64,000 bases of DNA from Catellatospora sichuanensis. Lineage in GTDB: Bacteria > Actinomycetota > Actinomycetes > Mycobacteriales > Micromonosporaceae. Shown piece after piece: positions 8,051 to 16,864 of the stretch (the stretch's first letter is position 1; each line of letters opens with the position of its first letter). The notes under the pieces are model-generated. The model was not told the DNA's origin. It searched no databases and saw only the letters and a list, made by a program, of their open reading frames with translations. The DNA lies in the NCBI RefSeq assembly GCF_007483665.1, contig NZ_ML660191.1, positions 83,074 through 147,073 of the forward strand, written 5' to 3'. Both the position numbers and the translations under genes were made by a program.

Positions 8051-9051
8051 GCGACCGCCCTGCTTCCGGCCAGGCGCACCGCGTCGGCGACGGTACGCGT
8101 ACCCAGCTCGATCTTGAATGCGTTGTCGCGCCCCGGCCGGGCGTCGGCGAAAGCGGCCTCCCCGGCTGCTCGGGCGCTGGCCTCGGTGATCTCGTTGCCG
8201 CGCAGCGCCTGCTCGGCCGCGGGTACGCGCCAGGGACGGGTGGCGACGCCGCCGACGGCGATGCGGCACTCGTCGACCCTGCCGTCGCCGTCCAGGGTCA
8301 GCGCGACGGCCGCCGACACCACCGCGAACGCGTACGACTCACGATCGCGGATCTTCAGGTAGGCCGAGCCGCGGCCCGCCGGGGTGGCGGGCACCCGGAC
8401 CCGGAGGATGATCTCGCCGGGCTCCAGGGTGTGCTCGTGCTGCGGGGTGTCGCCCGGCTCGCGGTGCAGCCGCACCAGCGGCAGGCTGCGGGCCCCGCCC
8501 GGCCCGAGCACGTCCACCTCGGCGTCGAACGCGACCAGCGCCGTGGCCCAGTCGCCCGGATACACCGCGATGCACGCCTCGCTCCCGCCGAACAGCGCGT
8601 GCGAGCGATCGAGGCCTTCCCGGGCGGCGCAGCCGCTGCCCGGACGGCGCTTGTTGCAGGCGAACGGCTCCCCGCCCCGGAAGTACGGGCAGCGGGTGCG
8701 CTGCAGCAGGTTGCCGCCGAGGGTGGCCATGTTGCGCAGTTGCTGCGACGCCGCCCGCCACAGTGACTCCGACAGGGCCGGGTAGTCGCGGCGCAGCCGC
8801 CCGTCCTCGGCGACGTCGGCCATCCGCGCGCCCGCGCCGAACACCAGCTCCCGGTCGCCGGAGGTGTCGAACCCGGCCAGATCGGCGACCCGGTGCACGT
8901 CCACCACCGCCGGTGGGGTCTCGATCTCCAGTTTCATCAGGTCGTACAGCGTCGTGCCGCCCGCGAGCAGCCGCGCCTGCGGACCGGCGGCCACCAGCGC
9001 GTCGACGGCCTCGGCGAGGGTCTCGACCTTCGTGTACGCGAACGGGCGCAC
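8047..9051 (-). CDS. paoB: Aldehyde oxidoreductase, FAD and [4Fe-4S] subunit
   Basis: A 334-residue CoxM/PaoB-type subunit. The FAD-binding L-A-G-G-T-T-L-Y-D-L segment is near residue 30 and the second flavin loop is A-T-L-G-G-N-L. Between them is the cysteine-bearing insert R-C-P-Y-F...F-A-C-N-K...G-S-G-C-A-A. That insert is diagnostic of the PaoB branch, which holds an extra [4Fe-4S] cluster absent from ordinary xanthine dehydrogenases. It passes electrons between the [2Fe-2S] subunit and FAD. It lies 3 nt after the small-subunit gene. Confidence 0.9.
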   Translation of the reverse strand: MRPFAYTKVETLAEAVDALVAAGPQARLLAGGTTLYDLMKLEIETPPAVVDVHRVADLAGFDTSGDRELVFGAGARMADVAEDGRLRRDYPALSESLWRAASQQLRNMATLGGNLLQRTRCPYFRGGEPFACNKRRPGSGCAAREGLDRSHALFGGSEACIAVYPGDWATALVAFDAEVDVLGPGGARSLPLVRLHREPGDTPQHEHTLEPGEIILRVRVPATPAGRGSAYLKIRDRESYAFAVVSAAVALTLDGDGRVDECRIAVGGVATRPWRVPAAEQALRGNEITEASARAAGEAAFADARPGRDNAFKIELGTRTVADAVRLAGSRAVA

Positions 9052-9054
9052 GCC

Positions 9055-9561
9055 TCAGCGTCCCTGCTCGGCGACGGCGCGCACGGCCGCGACGATGCCC
9101 GCGTATGCGCCGCACCGGCACAGGTTGCCGCTCATGTACTCGCGTACCTCGTCGTCGTCGCCCGCGTGCCCCTCGGCCAGGCAGGCCAGCCCGGACATGA
9201 TCTGGCCGGGGGTGCAGTAGCCGCACTGCAGCGCGTCGTGGTCGATGAACGCCTGCTGCAGCGGGTGCAGCTCGCCGTCGGGCCCGGCCACGCCCTCGAT
9301 CGTGGTCACGTCGGCGCCGGACACCTGCACCGCGGGCGTCAGGCAGGACACGACCCGGCGGCCGTCGAGGTGGACCGTGCACGCGCCGCACTGGCCGTGG
9401 TCGCAGCCCTTCTTCGGGCCGGTCACACCGAGCCGCTCCCGCAGCAGGTCGAGCAGTGACTCACGGGTGTCGACGCGTACGCGCACCGGCTCGCCGTTGA
9501 CCGTGCATGACAGGTCCAGCTCGTGCGCCGAGCCCACGCCGGTCGAGGCCGTGGCAGCCAT
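9055..9561 (-). CDS. paoA: Aldehyde oxidoreductase, [2Fe-2S] subunit
   Basis: A 168-residue subunit with the plant-ferredoxin [2Fe-2S] motif (K-G-C-D-H-G-Q-C-G-A-C-T-V) and the C-terminal four-helix [2Fe-2S] motif (L-Q-C-G-Y-C-T-P-G, then N-L-C-R-C-G-A-Y). The start is ATG 9561 behind GGGAGG; a longer reading from 9630 would add an unlikely N-terminus. No twin-arginine signal is seen, so unlike E. coli PaoA the complex is probably cytoplasmic. First gene of the operon. Confidence 0.9.
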   Translation of the reverse strand: MAATASTGVGSAHELDLSCTVNGEPVRVRVDTRESLLDLLRERLGVTGPKKGCDHGQCGACTVHLDGRRVVSCLTPAVQVSGADVTTIEGVAGPDGELHPLQQAFIDHDALQCGYCTPGQIMSGLACLAEGHAGDDDEVREYMSGNLCRCGAYAGIVAAVRAVAEQGR

Positions 9562-9683
9562 CTCGCCTCCCGGTGCCCCCGCCGCCCGCGCGCCGGGTCG
9601 GCACGGCGGTCCGCGCGGCGGCCACATCACCGGATTTTATGACGAATCCGGCTATCCGGTGCGACAACGGCGGAGCGGCCGAC

Positions 9684-10430
9684 TCAGGTGTGCAGGCTGC
9701 GGCCGCCGTCGACGACGAGGCGCTGCCCGGTGACGAAGCCCGCGCCCTCGGAGGCGAGGAAGCTGACCACGTGCGCGATGTCCGCCGGCGTGCCCATCCG
9801 CCCGGCGGGCACCGTGGCCAGGTAACCGTCCACCGTGGACCCCTCGTGGCGCTCGACCGGGATCCACGCGGGCGCGACGCTGTTCACGGTGATGCCGTGC
9901 GGGGCCAGCTCATGCGCCCAGGCGCGGGCGAGGCCGAGCTGGGCGTTCTTCGCGGCGGCGTACGCCGACCAGCCCACCGGCGGCCGGTCGGCGACCTCCG
10001 AGTCGAGGTGCACGATCCGGCCGTAGCCGCGCGCGATCATGCCGGGCGACAGGGCCCGCCCGAGCAGCACCGGGCTGTGTACGAAGAACGCCAGCTGCGC
10101 CTCGAAAGCCGCCCGATCCGCGTCGGCGATCCGCGCCTCGGGCTGCGGCCCGGTGGCGTTGAGCACCAGCACGTCCACCGGGCCGAGCTGCGCCCCGATC
10201 GCCTCGGCCAGCCGGGCGACGTCCTGCTCGTCGGTGACGTCGGCGGGGAACGCGGCCGCCGTGCCGCCCTCGGCGCGGATCTCGTCGACCAGCTCGGCGA
10301 GGGGTTTCTCCCGGCGGGCGTTGACGGCCACGGCCATGCCGTCGCGGGCGAGCCGCCGGGCGATGGCCCGGCCCAGTCCTCGGGAGCTGCCGGTGATGAG
10401 GGCTACACGTGTCGTCACGGGCGCGATCAT
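9684..10430 (-). CDS. SDR-family oxidoreductase (FabG-like)
   Basis: A 248-residue classical short-chain dehydrogenase. Cofactor motif G-S-S-R-G-L-G near residue 14, N-A-T-G where N-A-G is usual, catalytic Ser in H-L-D-S, Y-A-A-A-K as YxxxK, and a C-terminal F-V-T-G-Q-R-L-V-V-D-G-G typical of NAD(P)-dependent 3-oxoacyl reductase-like enzymes. ATG 10430 is used; GTG 10418 is a shorter alternative. It stands 122 nt from the aldehyde oxidoreductase operon on the same strand and may serve the same pathway, but no coupling is visible. Confidence 0.85.
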   Translation of the reverse strand: MIAPVTTRVALITGSSRGLGRAIARRLARDGMAVAVNARREKPLAELVDEIRAEGGTAAAFPADVTDEQDVARLAEAIGAQLGPVDVLVLNATGPQPEARIADADRAAFEAQLAFFVHSPVLLGRALSPGMIARGYGRIVHLDSEVADRPPVGWSAYAAAKNAQLGLARAWAHELAPHGITVNSVAPAWIPVERHEGSTVDGYLATVPAGRMGTPADIAHVVSFLASEGAGFVTGQRLVVDGGRSLHT

Positions 10431-10558
10431 GCCAGGGTATCCAACTGCTCCGCGGGCGGAGCCGACCGAGCACCCGGTGCGGGTGTCGGTGTCCCGCTGA
10501 ACGTCGGACCGCCGCAGTAAGGTACGTGACCTCGGCCCGGTGGAGTCCTGGAGTGGTG

Positions 10559-11323
10559 ATGGGTGCGAAGACGGCATTGCTGGCGTTCGTCGACGGGGAG
10601 GTCCGCCCGGCGCTGCTGGGCGCGTTGCCCGCCGCGCGTGCCGAGGTCGAACAGGCAGTGCGCCGCGTCCATCCCGGCCATCAGGTCGAGTTCGACGCGG
10701 AGACCAGCCTCGACGACACCAACCCGCCCGACGACGTCACGAATGCCACCGTACTGGCCGGAGCGGAGATCTTCTGCGATCGGCGGCTCGTCCTGGACCT
10801 GCCGTCGGAACTGCCCGAGCACCTGCTCGCCCTCGGCGCCGGCAGGCGCATCATCATGCACGGCATGCACTCCGTCGTCGACTGGCTGTGCTTCGCGGTC
10901 TGGGAGGACGGACAGCTGGTCAGGTCGCTGAGCCTGTCCCCGGACAGCGGCATCATGGAGAACATCGGCGAGCCGTACGACTTCGAGCTGCCCTACTGGG
11001 CCGGCGAGCATCCGGTCGAAACGGATCTGGACTGGCCCGACGGCGACGGCGATCCCTACCCGCTGCCGTTCCACCCGCTCGAACTCGGCGAGGACGCACT
11101 GCGCGGACTTTTCGGGTTCGTCATCGAAGGCATGCCGAACCCCGCCGACGTCGCCGCGGAGACCGTGCACATGCACAGCTTCCGGGTAACCGACCCCACC
11201 GGTGCCGAGCAGGCCGCCCGAGCGGCCGAGTACGCGCAGATCCGGGCGGCGATGGGGCCACCGCGGCTCTACCGGAGGGGGCCGGACGGCCGTATGCAGG
11301 AGATCGGCTTCGACGAACTCTGA
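10559..11323 (+). CDS. DUF6928-family protein
   Basis: A 254-residue cytosolic protein starting M-G-A-K-T-A-L-L-A-F, the signature opening of the actinobacterial DUF6928 family. It is acidic, has no membrane segment, and has no recognised catalytic motif. GTG 10556, one codon upstream, is an alternative start. Biochemical role unknown. It ends at a hairpin shared with the convergent gene at 11384. Confidence 0.75.
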   Translation: MGAKTALLAFVDGEVRPALLGALPAARAEVEQAVRRVHPGHQVEFDAETSLDDTNPPDDVTNATVLAGAEIFCDRRLVLDLPSELPEHLLALGAGRRIIMHGMHSVVDWLCFAVWEDGQLVRSLSLSPDSGIMENIGEPYDFELPYWAGEHPVETDLDWPDGDGDPYPLPFHPLELGEDALRGLFGFVIEGMPNPADVAAETVHMHSFRVTDPTGAEQAARAAEYAQIRAAMGPPRLYRRGPDGRMQEIGFDEL

Positions 11324-11334
11324 CCAGCGCGTCG

Positions 11335-11366
11335 GGCCGGTGGCGGCCGTCGGGCCACCACCGGCC
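11335..11366. terminator. Hairpin between convergent genes
   Basis: GGCCGGTGG (11335-11343) pairs with CCACCGGCC (11358-11366) around a 14-nt loop, 12 nt after the DUF6928 stop and 18 nt from the convergent stop. Confidence 0.6.
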
Positions 11367-11383
11367 GGGTCGCGGCGCGGGGA

Positions 11384-11983
11384 TCAGGGCAGGGTGTACC
11401 TGACCTGGTAGTAGCCGCCGTCGCCGACGTAGCCGGCATAACTGCCGATGGTGCTGCTGGCCGTGGCGACCATGTCGTCGTTGGACAGGTACATGGCGGT
11501 CGTGTTGCGCAGCGTGGCGCGCAGCTCGGAGATCATGGTGGAGGCCGGCTGCCAGAACGAGATCTGGTACTGGTTGAACATGTTGTTGCCGATCCAGGCG
11601 ATCTCACCGGCGGTCAGGTCGTTGTCGTAGTCCTCCTCCACCATCAGCGAGATGAGCCGCCAGCTGCTGCTGCCCACCCCGCTGACGATCGAGGCGTTCG
11701 GGCTGTAGGAGTCGCCGGTGGCGATCTCGGCGTCCCAGCCGCCTGGGCCCCACTTGCCGAAGGCGGTCGCCGACGGGTTGGTCGTGCTGGCGGCGAAGAC
11801 CAGGAAGTACGGGCTGTCGTCGCCGACCTCGTCGGTCTCTTCGTGGCAGATGACGTTCGCGACCTTCAGCGTGGTCGCGGCCTGTGCCGGAGAGCTCACG
11901 GCGAGGCCCGCCGCGAGCGCGACGCCGGTCAGCGCGCCGAGCACGCCGATCCTGCGGGTGAGGTGCCTGAACGTGGTGCGCAT
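11384..11983 (-). CDS. Secreted protein of unknown function
   Basis: A 199-residue exported protein. A basic start and hydrophobic core (about residues 13-30) end at S-S-P-A-Q-A-A, a standard signal peptidase I site. The mature domain is acidic and aromatic-rich (segments D-S-P-Y-F-L-V-F-A-A, G-K-W-G-P-G-G-W-D and a C-terminal Y-Y-Q-V-R-Y), has one cysteine and looks beta-rich. No family is recognised. Start at ATG 11983. Three GGTTGT repeats at 11-bp spacing lie about 100 bp upstream, suggesting control by an OmpR- or SARP-type activator. Confidence 0.72.
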   Translation of the reverse strand: MRTTFRHLTRRIGVLGALTGVALAAGLAVSSPAQAATTLKVANVICHEETDEVGDDSPYFLVFAASTTNPSATAFGKWGPGGWDAEIATGDSYSPNASIVSGVGSSSWRLISLMVEEDYDNDLTAGEIAWIGNNMFNQYQISFWQPASTMISELRATLRNTTAMYLSNDDMVATASSTIGSYAGYVGDGGYYQVRYTLP

Positions 11984-12079
11984 GGGGGACTCCGTTCTGC
12001 CTCGGCGGGTGGGCGCCGCGGCATGTGTGCCGGGAACGGGCCGGTGGTCCCGGCCGCTGCGCACAGCGAACGGGACCGG

Positions 12080-12108
12080 GGTTGTGATGCGGTTGTGGTC
12101 AGGTTGTC
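12080..12108. promoter_or_regulatory. Three GGTTGT repeats at 11-bp period
   Basis: GGTTGTG (12080), GGTTGTG (12091) and GGTTGTC (12102) recur at exactly 11 bp, one helical turn. This is the classic layout for OmpR/PhoB-like winged-helix activators, including SARPs. They lie upstream of the minus-strand secreted-protein gene (start 11983), just past the poxB stop. Confidence 0.6.
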
Positions 12109-12148
12109 CCGCAGTTCAGCGGCCGGGCCGGGGCTGCGGGGCGGACGG

Positions 12149-13885
12149 TCATTCGGCGTCGAGGTCGCGCAGGTTCGTCTTGGCGAGCTCGACGATCTCG
12201 GAGCCGCGCCCGGACAGGATCGTCCTGGTGGCGTACAGCGTGAAGCCTTTGATCTGGCCGAAGGTGAGCTTGGGCGGCAGTGACAGCTCCTGGCGGGCGG
12301 TGCGCACGTCGACCAGCGCGGGGCCGGGGTGCGCGAAGGCCGCCCGCAGTGCGTCCTCCAGGTCGCCGGCCTTGTCCACGCGGGCGCCGAACAACCCGGC
12401 GGCCTCTGCCATCGCGGCGAAGTCGGGGTTGTCCAGGTCGGTGGCGAAGGTGACGAAGCCGGCGGCTTTCATCTCGAGTTCCACGAACGACAGCGCGCCG
12501 TTGTTGAAGACCACGACCTTCACCGGCAGGCGCATCTGGCGCAGCGTGATCAGTTCGCCGAGCAGCATCGCCAGCCCGCCGTCGCCGGACAGCGAGACGA
12601 CCTGGCGTCGCGGGTGTTCGGCCTGTGCGCCGACGGCCTGCGGCAGGGCGTTGGCCATCGACCCGTGGTTGAAGGAGCCGATGAGCCGGCGCCGGCCGTT
12701 CATGTGCAGGTAGCGGGCGGCCCAGATGCAGGGCGTGCCGACGTCGGCGGTGAAGATGGCGTCGTCGGCGGCGAGCCGGTCGATGACGGCGGTGACGTAC
12801 TGCGGGTGCAGTGGCGAGTCGTCGGCGTTGGCCTCGGCGAGGCGGTCCAGCTTGCTGCGGGCCCGGCGGTAGTGGGCGGTCATCCGGTCCAGGTGTGCCG
12901 AGTCGGTCTTGGCGGTGAGCCTCGGCAGCAGCGCGTCGACGGTGTCGCGGACGGTGCCCACGAGCGGCACGTCGACGGGCACCCGGCGGCCGATCTGCTC
13001 GCCCCGCACGTCGACCTGCACCACCGGCACGTCCTCGGGATAGAACTGGCGGTACGGGAAGTCGGTGCCGAGCATGAGCAGCGCGTCGCAGTGCTCCATG
13101 GCCCGGTAGCCCGAGCTGAAGCCGATCAGCCCGGTCATGCCCACGTCGTACGGGTTGTCGTACTCGACGAACTCCTTGCCGCGGAACGCGTGCACGACCG
13201 GTGCCTGCAGCGCCCCGGCGACGGCGAGGAGCCGGTCGTGGGCACCGGCGCAGCCCGCCCCGGCGAGAACGGTGACCCGCTGCGCGGCGTTCAGGACGGT
13301 GGCGGCGGCGTCGAGCGCGGCGTCGTCGGGCCGTGCCATCGATATGACGGGGCGGATGGACAGCGGCTTGGCGTCGGCCGGCGCGTCGGCGAGGAACACC
13401 TCACCGGGCACGACGATGACGGCGACCCCGCTGCGCGCCAGCGCGGTGCGCATCGCGATCTGCAGGACCCACGGCAGCTGGCTGGGGATGCTGACCAGCT
13501 CGCTGTACACGGAGCATTCGCGGAACAGGTCCTGCGGGTGGGTCTCCTGGAAGTAGCCGGAGCCGATCTCGTCGCGCGGGATCTGCGCGGCGATCGCCAG
13601 CACGGGGACGCGGCTGCGGTTCGCGTCGAACAGGCCGTTGATCAGGTGCAGGTTGCCCGGCCCGCAGCTGCCCGCGCAGACCGCGAGTTCGCCGGTCACC
13701 GTGGCCTCGCCGGCGGCGGCGAACGCTGCGGCCTCCTCGTGGCGCACGTGCTGCCAGGTGATCTCGCCGTCGCGGCGCAGCGCGTCGGTGAGGCCGTTCA
13801 GGGAGTCGCCGGGCACGCCGTACATCCGGCGCACGCCCGACGCCTTCAGCGTCGCGACCATCAGGTCCGCCACCGTGCGTGCCAT
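12149..13885 (-). CDS. poxB: Pyruvate dehydrogenase (quinone), PoxB
   Basis: A 578-residue thiamine diphosphate enzyme close in length to E. coli PoxB (572). The catalytic Glu is in R-H-E-E-A-A-A-F-A. The ThDP-binding motif G-D-G-G-L-A ends in V-V-F-N-N. The central FAD domain and the C-terminal tail (P-P-K-L-T-F-G-Q-I-K-G-F) fit the peripheral-membrane pyruvate:quinone oxidoreductase rather than acetolactate synthase. It decarboxylates pyruvate to acetate and CO2 and passes electrons to menaquinone. ATG 13885 follows an AAGGGGG ribosome site. Single gene; no operon partner. Confidence 0.9.
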   Translation of the reverse strand: MARTVADLMVATLKASGVRRMYGVPGDSLNGLTDALRRDGEITWQHVRHEEAAAFAAAGEATVTGELAVCAGSCGPGNLHLINGLFDANRSRVPVLAIAAQIPRDEIGSGYFQETHPQDLFRECSVYSELVSIPSQLPWVLQIAMRTALARSGVAVIVVPGEVFLADAPADAKPLSIRPVISMARPDDAALDAAATVLNAAQRVTVLAGAGCAGAHDRLLAVAGALQAPVVHAFRGKEFVEYDNPYDVGMTGLIGFSSGYRAMEHCDALLMLGTDFPYRQFYPEDVPVVQVDVRGEQIGRRVPVDVPLVGTVRDTVDALLPRLTAKTDSAHLDRMTAHYRRARSKLDRLAEANADDSPLHPQYVTAVIDRLAADDAIFTADVGTPCIWAARYLHMNGRRRLIGSFNHGSMANALPQAVGAQAEHPRRQVVSLSGDGGLAMLLGELITLRQMRLPVKVVVFNNGALSFVELEMKAAGFVTFATDLDNPDFAAMAEAAGLFGARVDKAGDLEDALRAAFAHPGPALVDVRTARQELSLPPKLTFGQIKGFTLYATRTILSGRGSEIVELAKTNLRDLDAE

Positions 13886-14033
13886 CGTCCGCCCCCTTGT
13901 TCGCATGGCCGTGGTGTCGACCGGTTCCCGGAGAACGGGTCTGCGATCACGTGTCATGGGGGCGCGCCGTCGACCAGCGCGAGCTGCTCGACGGCTTCGC
14001 CCCATTATGGCCTGATCCGTCCAGGCGGGGCGT

Positions 14034-14597
14034 CTACTTCGTGGGCGAGACGCGGACGATTCTCGGATTCGGCTGGATGGCGAACCGAGCCACCTTCCAG
14101 CCCGACTCGACACGTTCGAGGGTGACCAGGACCTCGCAGTAAGTGCTCTCGACACCGGCCAGGCGGTTCGAACGACGCTCCTGATACACGTAGGCCCTCA
14201 CCTCGGCCCGCTGTCGCCCACGCTTGTCGAGGCTCAAACTGGGGTCATTCACGGTGACGACGACCTGCTCCGCCAGTGCCGTCGTACGCAGCGACGCCAT
14301 GGTGGCCGTGTACTCGGCGGCGAACGGACCGGTCAGGAAGGACCGGCCACGCGCCACGGCGCCGTCAAAGTCGCGGTAGTCGTATGCCAGCAGGGCACGG
14401 ATCGCTGGTCTCACCACTGGTGCGTACTCCTGGAGGGCGGCCTTGTTCGCCTGCGTGTCTTGCCGGGCCCGGTGCTGCTGCCACAACGGCCCGCCGAAGA
14501 ACAGGACAAGTGCGGTTACGACCGTCATCACGAGCGCGATCCGCCACACCGTTCGCTGTCGGCGTCGCCGTCGCAGGACCGCCTCTACCCAGGACAT
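14034..14597 (-). CDS. Single-pass membrane protein, Mce-associated-like
   Basis: A 187-residue protein with an N-terminal basic stretch (R-R-R-R-R-Q-R), one membrane helix (about residues 22-40) and an outer domain of about 145 residues. The layout resembles Mce-associated or VirB8/NTF2-like accessory proteins of actinobacteria (helical D-Y-R-D-F-D-G-A-V region, then beta strands). The start ATG 14597 follows GGGGGAG. It is divergent from the STAND ATPase gene. No Mce genes are in the window, so its partner is unknown. Confidence 0.65.
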   Translation of the reverse strand: MSWVEAVLRRRRRQRTVWRIALVMTVVTALVLFFGGPLWQQHRARQDTQANKAALQEYAPVVRPAIRALLAYDYRDFDGAVARGRSFLTGPFAAEYTATMASLRTTALAEQVVVTVNDPSLSLDKRGRQRAEVRAYVYQERRSNRLAGVESTYCEVLVTLERVESGWKVARFAIQPNPRIVRVSPTK

Positions 14598-14766
14598 GTC
14601 GCTGCTCCCCCGCAAGGCGTCCGATGGCGCGCCCATCGTAGTAGAGCTGCGGCATGTTGCCGAGGTGGCGACAGCGACGCCATGATCCTGCTGGCCATCC
14701 GGCCTGACGCCAACCACGGTTGGAGCTGTATGTCTACGTTGGGCAGTGGCGCATAGAGTTCGTCGT

Positions 14767-16833
14767 ATGGTGCGCAAGAGGCTACGCGTCGTCACATCAA
14801 TCGGCGCCGGAGTGGTCCTCTTCTTCGTCGGCGATCTCGCGTTCAACGCAGCGTCCGATCAGGGCCGCTGGCCTGGTCCGCTCGACCTCGTCCGAACCAA
14901 CCCCTGGACCGTCCTGCTACTGCTCATCCCGCTCGTGATCATAGCGATTCGCGTGCAGAACAATACGTCAACCGTTCCGGGCGAGCGCAAGAGCCCATGT
15001 CCGACCGCGTTCAGATTGCCGCCCCGAAACCCGAACTTCACCGGCCGTCAGGACGTGCTCAGCCTGATCGACAAGGCATTCACGTCATCCCGGTCGGCGC
15101 GTGTGCAGGCGATACGAGGCCTGGGCGGAGTCGGGAAGACCCAGATCGCCATCGAGTACGCCTATCGGCATCTGGATCGATTCCGCATGGTGGTGTTCCT
15201 TGACGCCGAACATCCCGAGTCGTTGGTGCCGCAGTTCCTCAGCCTCGCCGTCCAGCTGGGAATCGACGACATCACGCCGGACCGAGCGGTCGAGGCGACC
15301 TTTCAGCGGCTGCACGACAGGCACCGCCCGTGGCTCATGATCTGTGACAACGCCGGACGACCGAGTGACCTGCGATCCGTGCTGCCCGCAGGAACGACGG
15401 CCGCCAACGGATGCGTTCTCGTCACGACGCGCACGGGCGGCTGGACGACCCACGGACCGGTGGTCGACGTGGATGTCCTCGACCGCAGGGAATCCGTGCG
15501 GCTGCTGACGACGCGAGTGCCCGACGTCGTGCACGTCGACGCACAGCGGATCGCCGAACTGCTCGGTGACCTGCCGCTAGCGTTGGAACAGGCAGCCGCG
15601 TACATGGACTTCACCGGCACACCGCCCGCCCACTATCTTCAACTGCTGAGCAATCGCATCGAGGACATGCTGGGCGAAGGAGAGGTCTCCGATCGGCCCG
15701 GAGTCGCCATCGCCACGCTCTGGACGATGCAACTTCTCACCCTGGCCGATCAGCGCAACGCCGCCGTCGAACTGCTTCAACTGTGCAGTGTCTTCGCGGC
15801 TGAACCCATCCCGCTCGACATGATCAGCCGACACCCTCATCTCCTCGACCACCGGCTTCGTACCGCGGTCCAGGATCCGCTGGAATGGAATCAGACGATC
15901 GGTGCCGCAGTGGGCCTCGGCCTGGCTCGCCGGTCGGATGGCCAGCTGGTGATGCACCGTCTCGTGCAGGCGGCGATCCGCCGTGAGATGTCGGGCGAGG
16001 CGCGGGACCAGGTCCATTCGCGCGCCCTCAAGCTGCTCGTTGCCGATCTGCCGAAGTCGATCGAGCTGGACCCTGGGTCCTGGGCCCGGTGGAGCCGGCT
16101 GTTCGCCCATGTTCTCACCGTCACGGACATTCGCCTACCCGGCGCCGCGAACGGCGATGCGCATGAGCTGCTCTCCCTCGCGGCTCGTTACCTGCGAGCC
16201 GTCGGCGACCAGGCAGCCGCGGGCCCGCTCGCCGAACGGGCGCTGGCTCTCGGCGAGCAGTTGTACGGCCCCGACCATTCCCGCGTTGGCGACGATCTCG
16301 TCGTGCTCGCGCGGATCGTCCGCAACCTGAACGAGCCCGCCACGGCGGCCCGCCTTGCCGGACGGGCACTCGCCATCTACGAAGCGGTCTACGCCCCCGA
16401 CCACCGCAGCGTCGCCGCAGCGCTGACCATGCTCGCCCGGAGCCTGCGTGATCACGGAGACGCCGAGGCAGCCCTGCCCCACGCACAACGAACGCTCGCC
16501 ATCAACGAGGCAAGCTACGGCTCCAGCCACCCGGAGACCGCGGCGAGCCTGAACACGATGTCGTGGATCCTGCACGATGTCGGGGAGACGGCGATCGCCC
16601 TGGTTTATGCCCGGCGGGCGCTGGCGATCCATGAAGCCACTTTCGGGGCGAACCACCCAGAAGTGGGCGTCGACCTGGTGACCATTGCCTGGATCATGCG
16701 GGATCTCGGTCAGGTCGCCACCGCTCGACCGCTGGCAGAACGGGCCGTCGCCATTCTGGAGGCCAGGCTGGGCGCCGAGCACCGTAGGTCGCGGCTGGCC
16801 CGTACGACGCTGCACTCGTTACGCAACGTCTGA
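14767..16833 (+). CDS. Membrane-anchored STAND (NB-ARC) ATPase with TPRs
   Basis: A 688-residue signalling ATPase. Two hydrophobic segments (about 9-29 and 47-62) should anchor the N-terminus. An NB-ARC-like P-loop domain follows, introduced by F-T-G-R and with Walker A G-L-G-G-V-G-K-T at 118-125. Walker B reads L-M-I-C-D-N (Asn where a second acid is common), then V-L-V-T-T-R. The winged-helix/arm region runs to about 440, and the C-terminus carries about five 42-residue TPRs (each with ...A-L-A-I-x-E-x...G-x-x-H). Such proteins oligomerise on sensing a ligand through the repeats. No effector domain is present, so the membrane part or a partner must deliver the output. Start ATG 14767; GTG 14746 is possible. 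Confidence 0.82.
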   Translation: MVRKRLRVVTSIGAGVVLFFVGDLAFNAASDQGRWPGPLDLVRTNPWTVLLLLIPLVIIAIRVQNNTSTVPGERKSPCPTAFRLPPRNPNFTGRQDVLSLIDKAFTSSRSARVQAIRGLGGVGKTQIAIEYAYRHLDRFRMVVFLDAEHPESLVPQFLSLAVQLGIDDITPDRAVEATFQRLHDRHRPWLMICDNAGRPSDLRSVLPAGTTAANGCVLVTTRTGGWTTHGPVVDVDVLDRRESVRLLTTRVPDVVHVDAQRIAELLGDLPLALEQAAAYMDFTGTPPAHYLQLLSNRIEDMLGEGEVSDRPGVAIATLWTMQLLTLADQRNAAVELLQLCSVFAAEPIPLDMISRHPHLLDHRLRTAVQDPLEWNQTIGAAVGLGLARRSDGQLVMHRLVQAAIRREMSGEARDQVHSRALKLLVADLPKSIELDPGSWARWSRLFAHVLTVTDIRLPGAANGDAHELLSLAARYLRAVGDQAAAGPLAERALALGEQLYGPDHSRVGDDLVVLARIVRNLNEPATAARLAGRALAIYEAVYAPDHRSVAAALTMLARSLRDHGDAEAALPHAQRTLAINEASYGSSHPETAASLNTMSWILHDVGETAIALVYARRALAIHEATFGANHPEVGVDLVTIAWIMRDLGQVATARPLAERAVAILEARLGAEHRRSRLARTTLHSLRNV

Positions 16834-16864
16834 TACTCCAGTGGCACTTGCTCGGGCGCGACGC

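Noticed and set aside
14767..16833. STAND gene considered as the FxsT member of an FxSxx-COOH system
   Set aside because: No radical SAM, FxsA-type precursor or FxsC gene is nearby.
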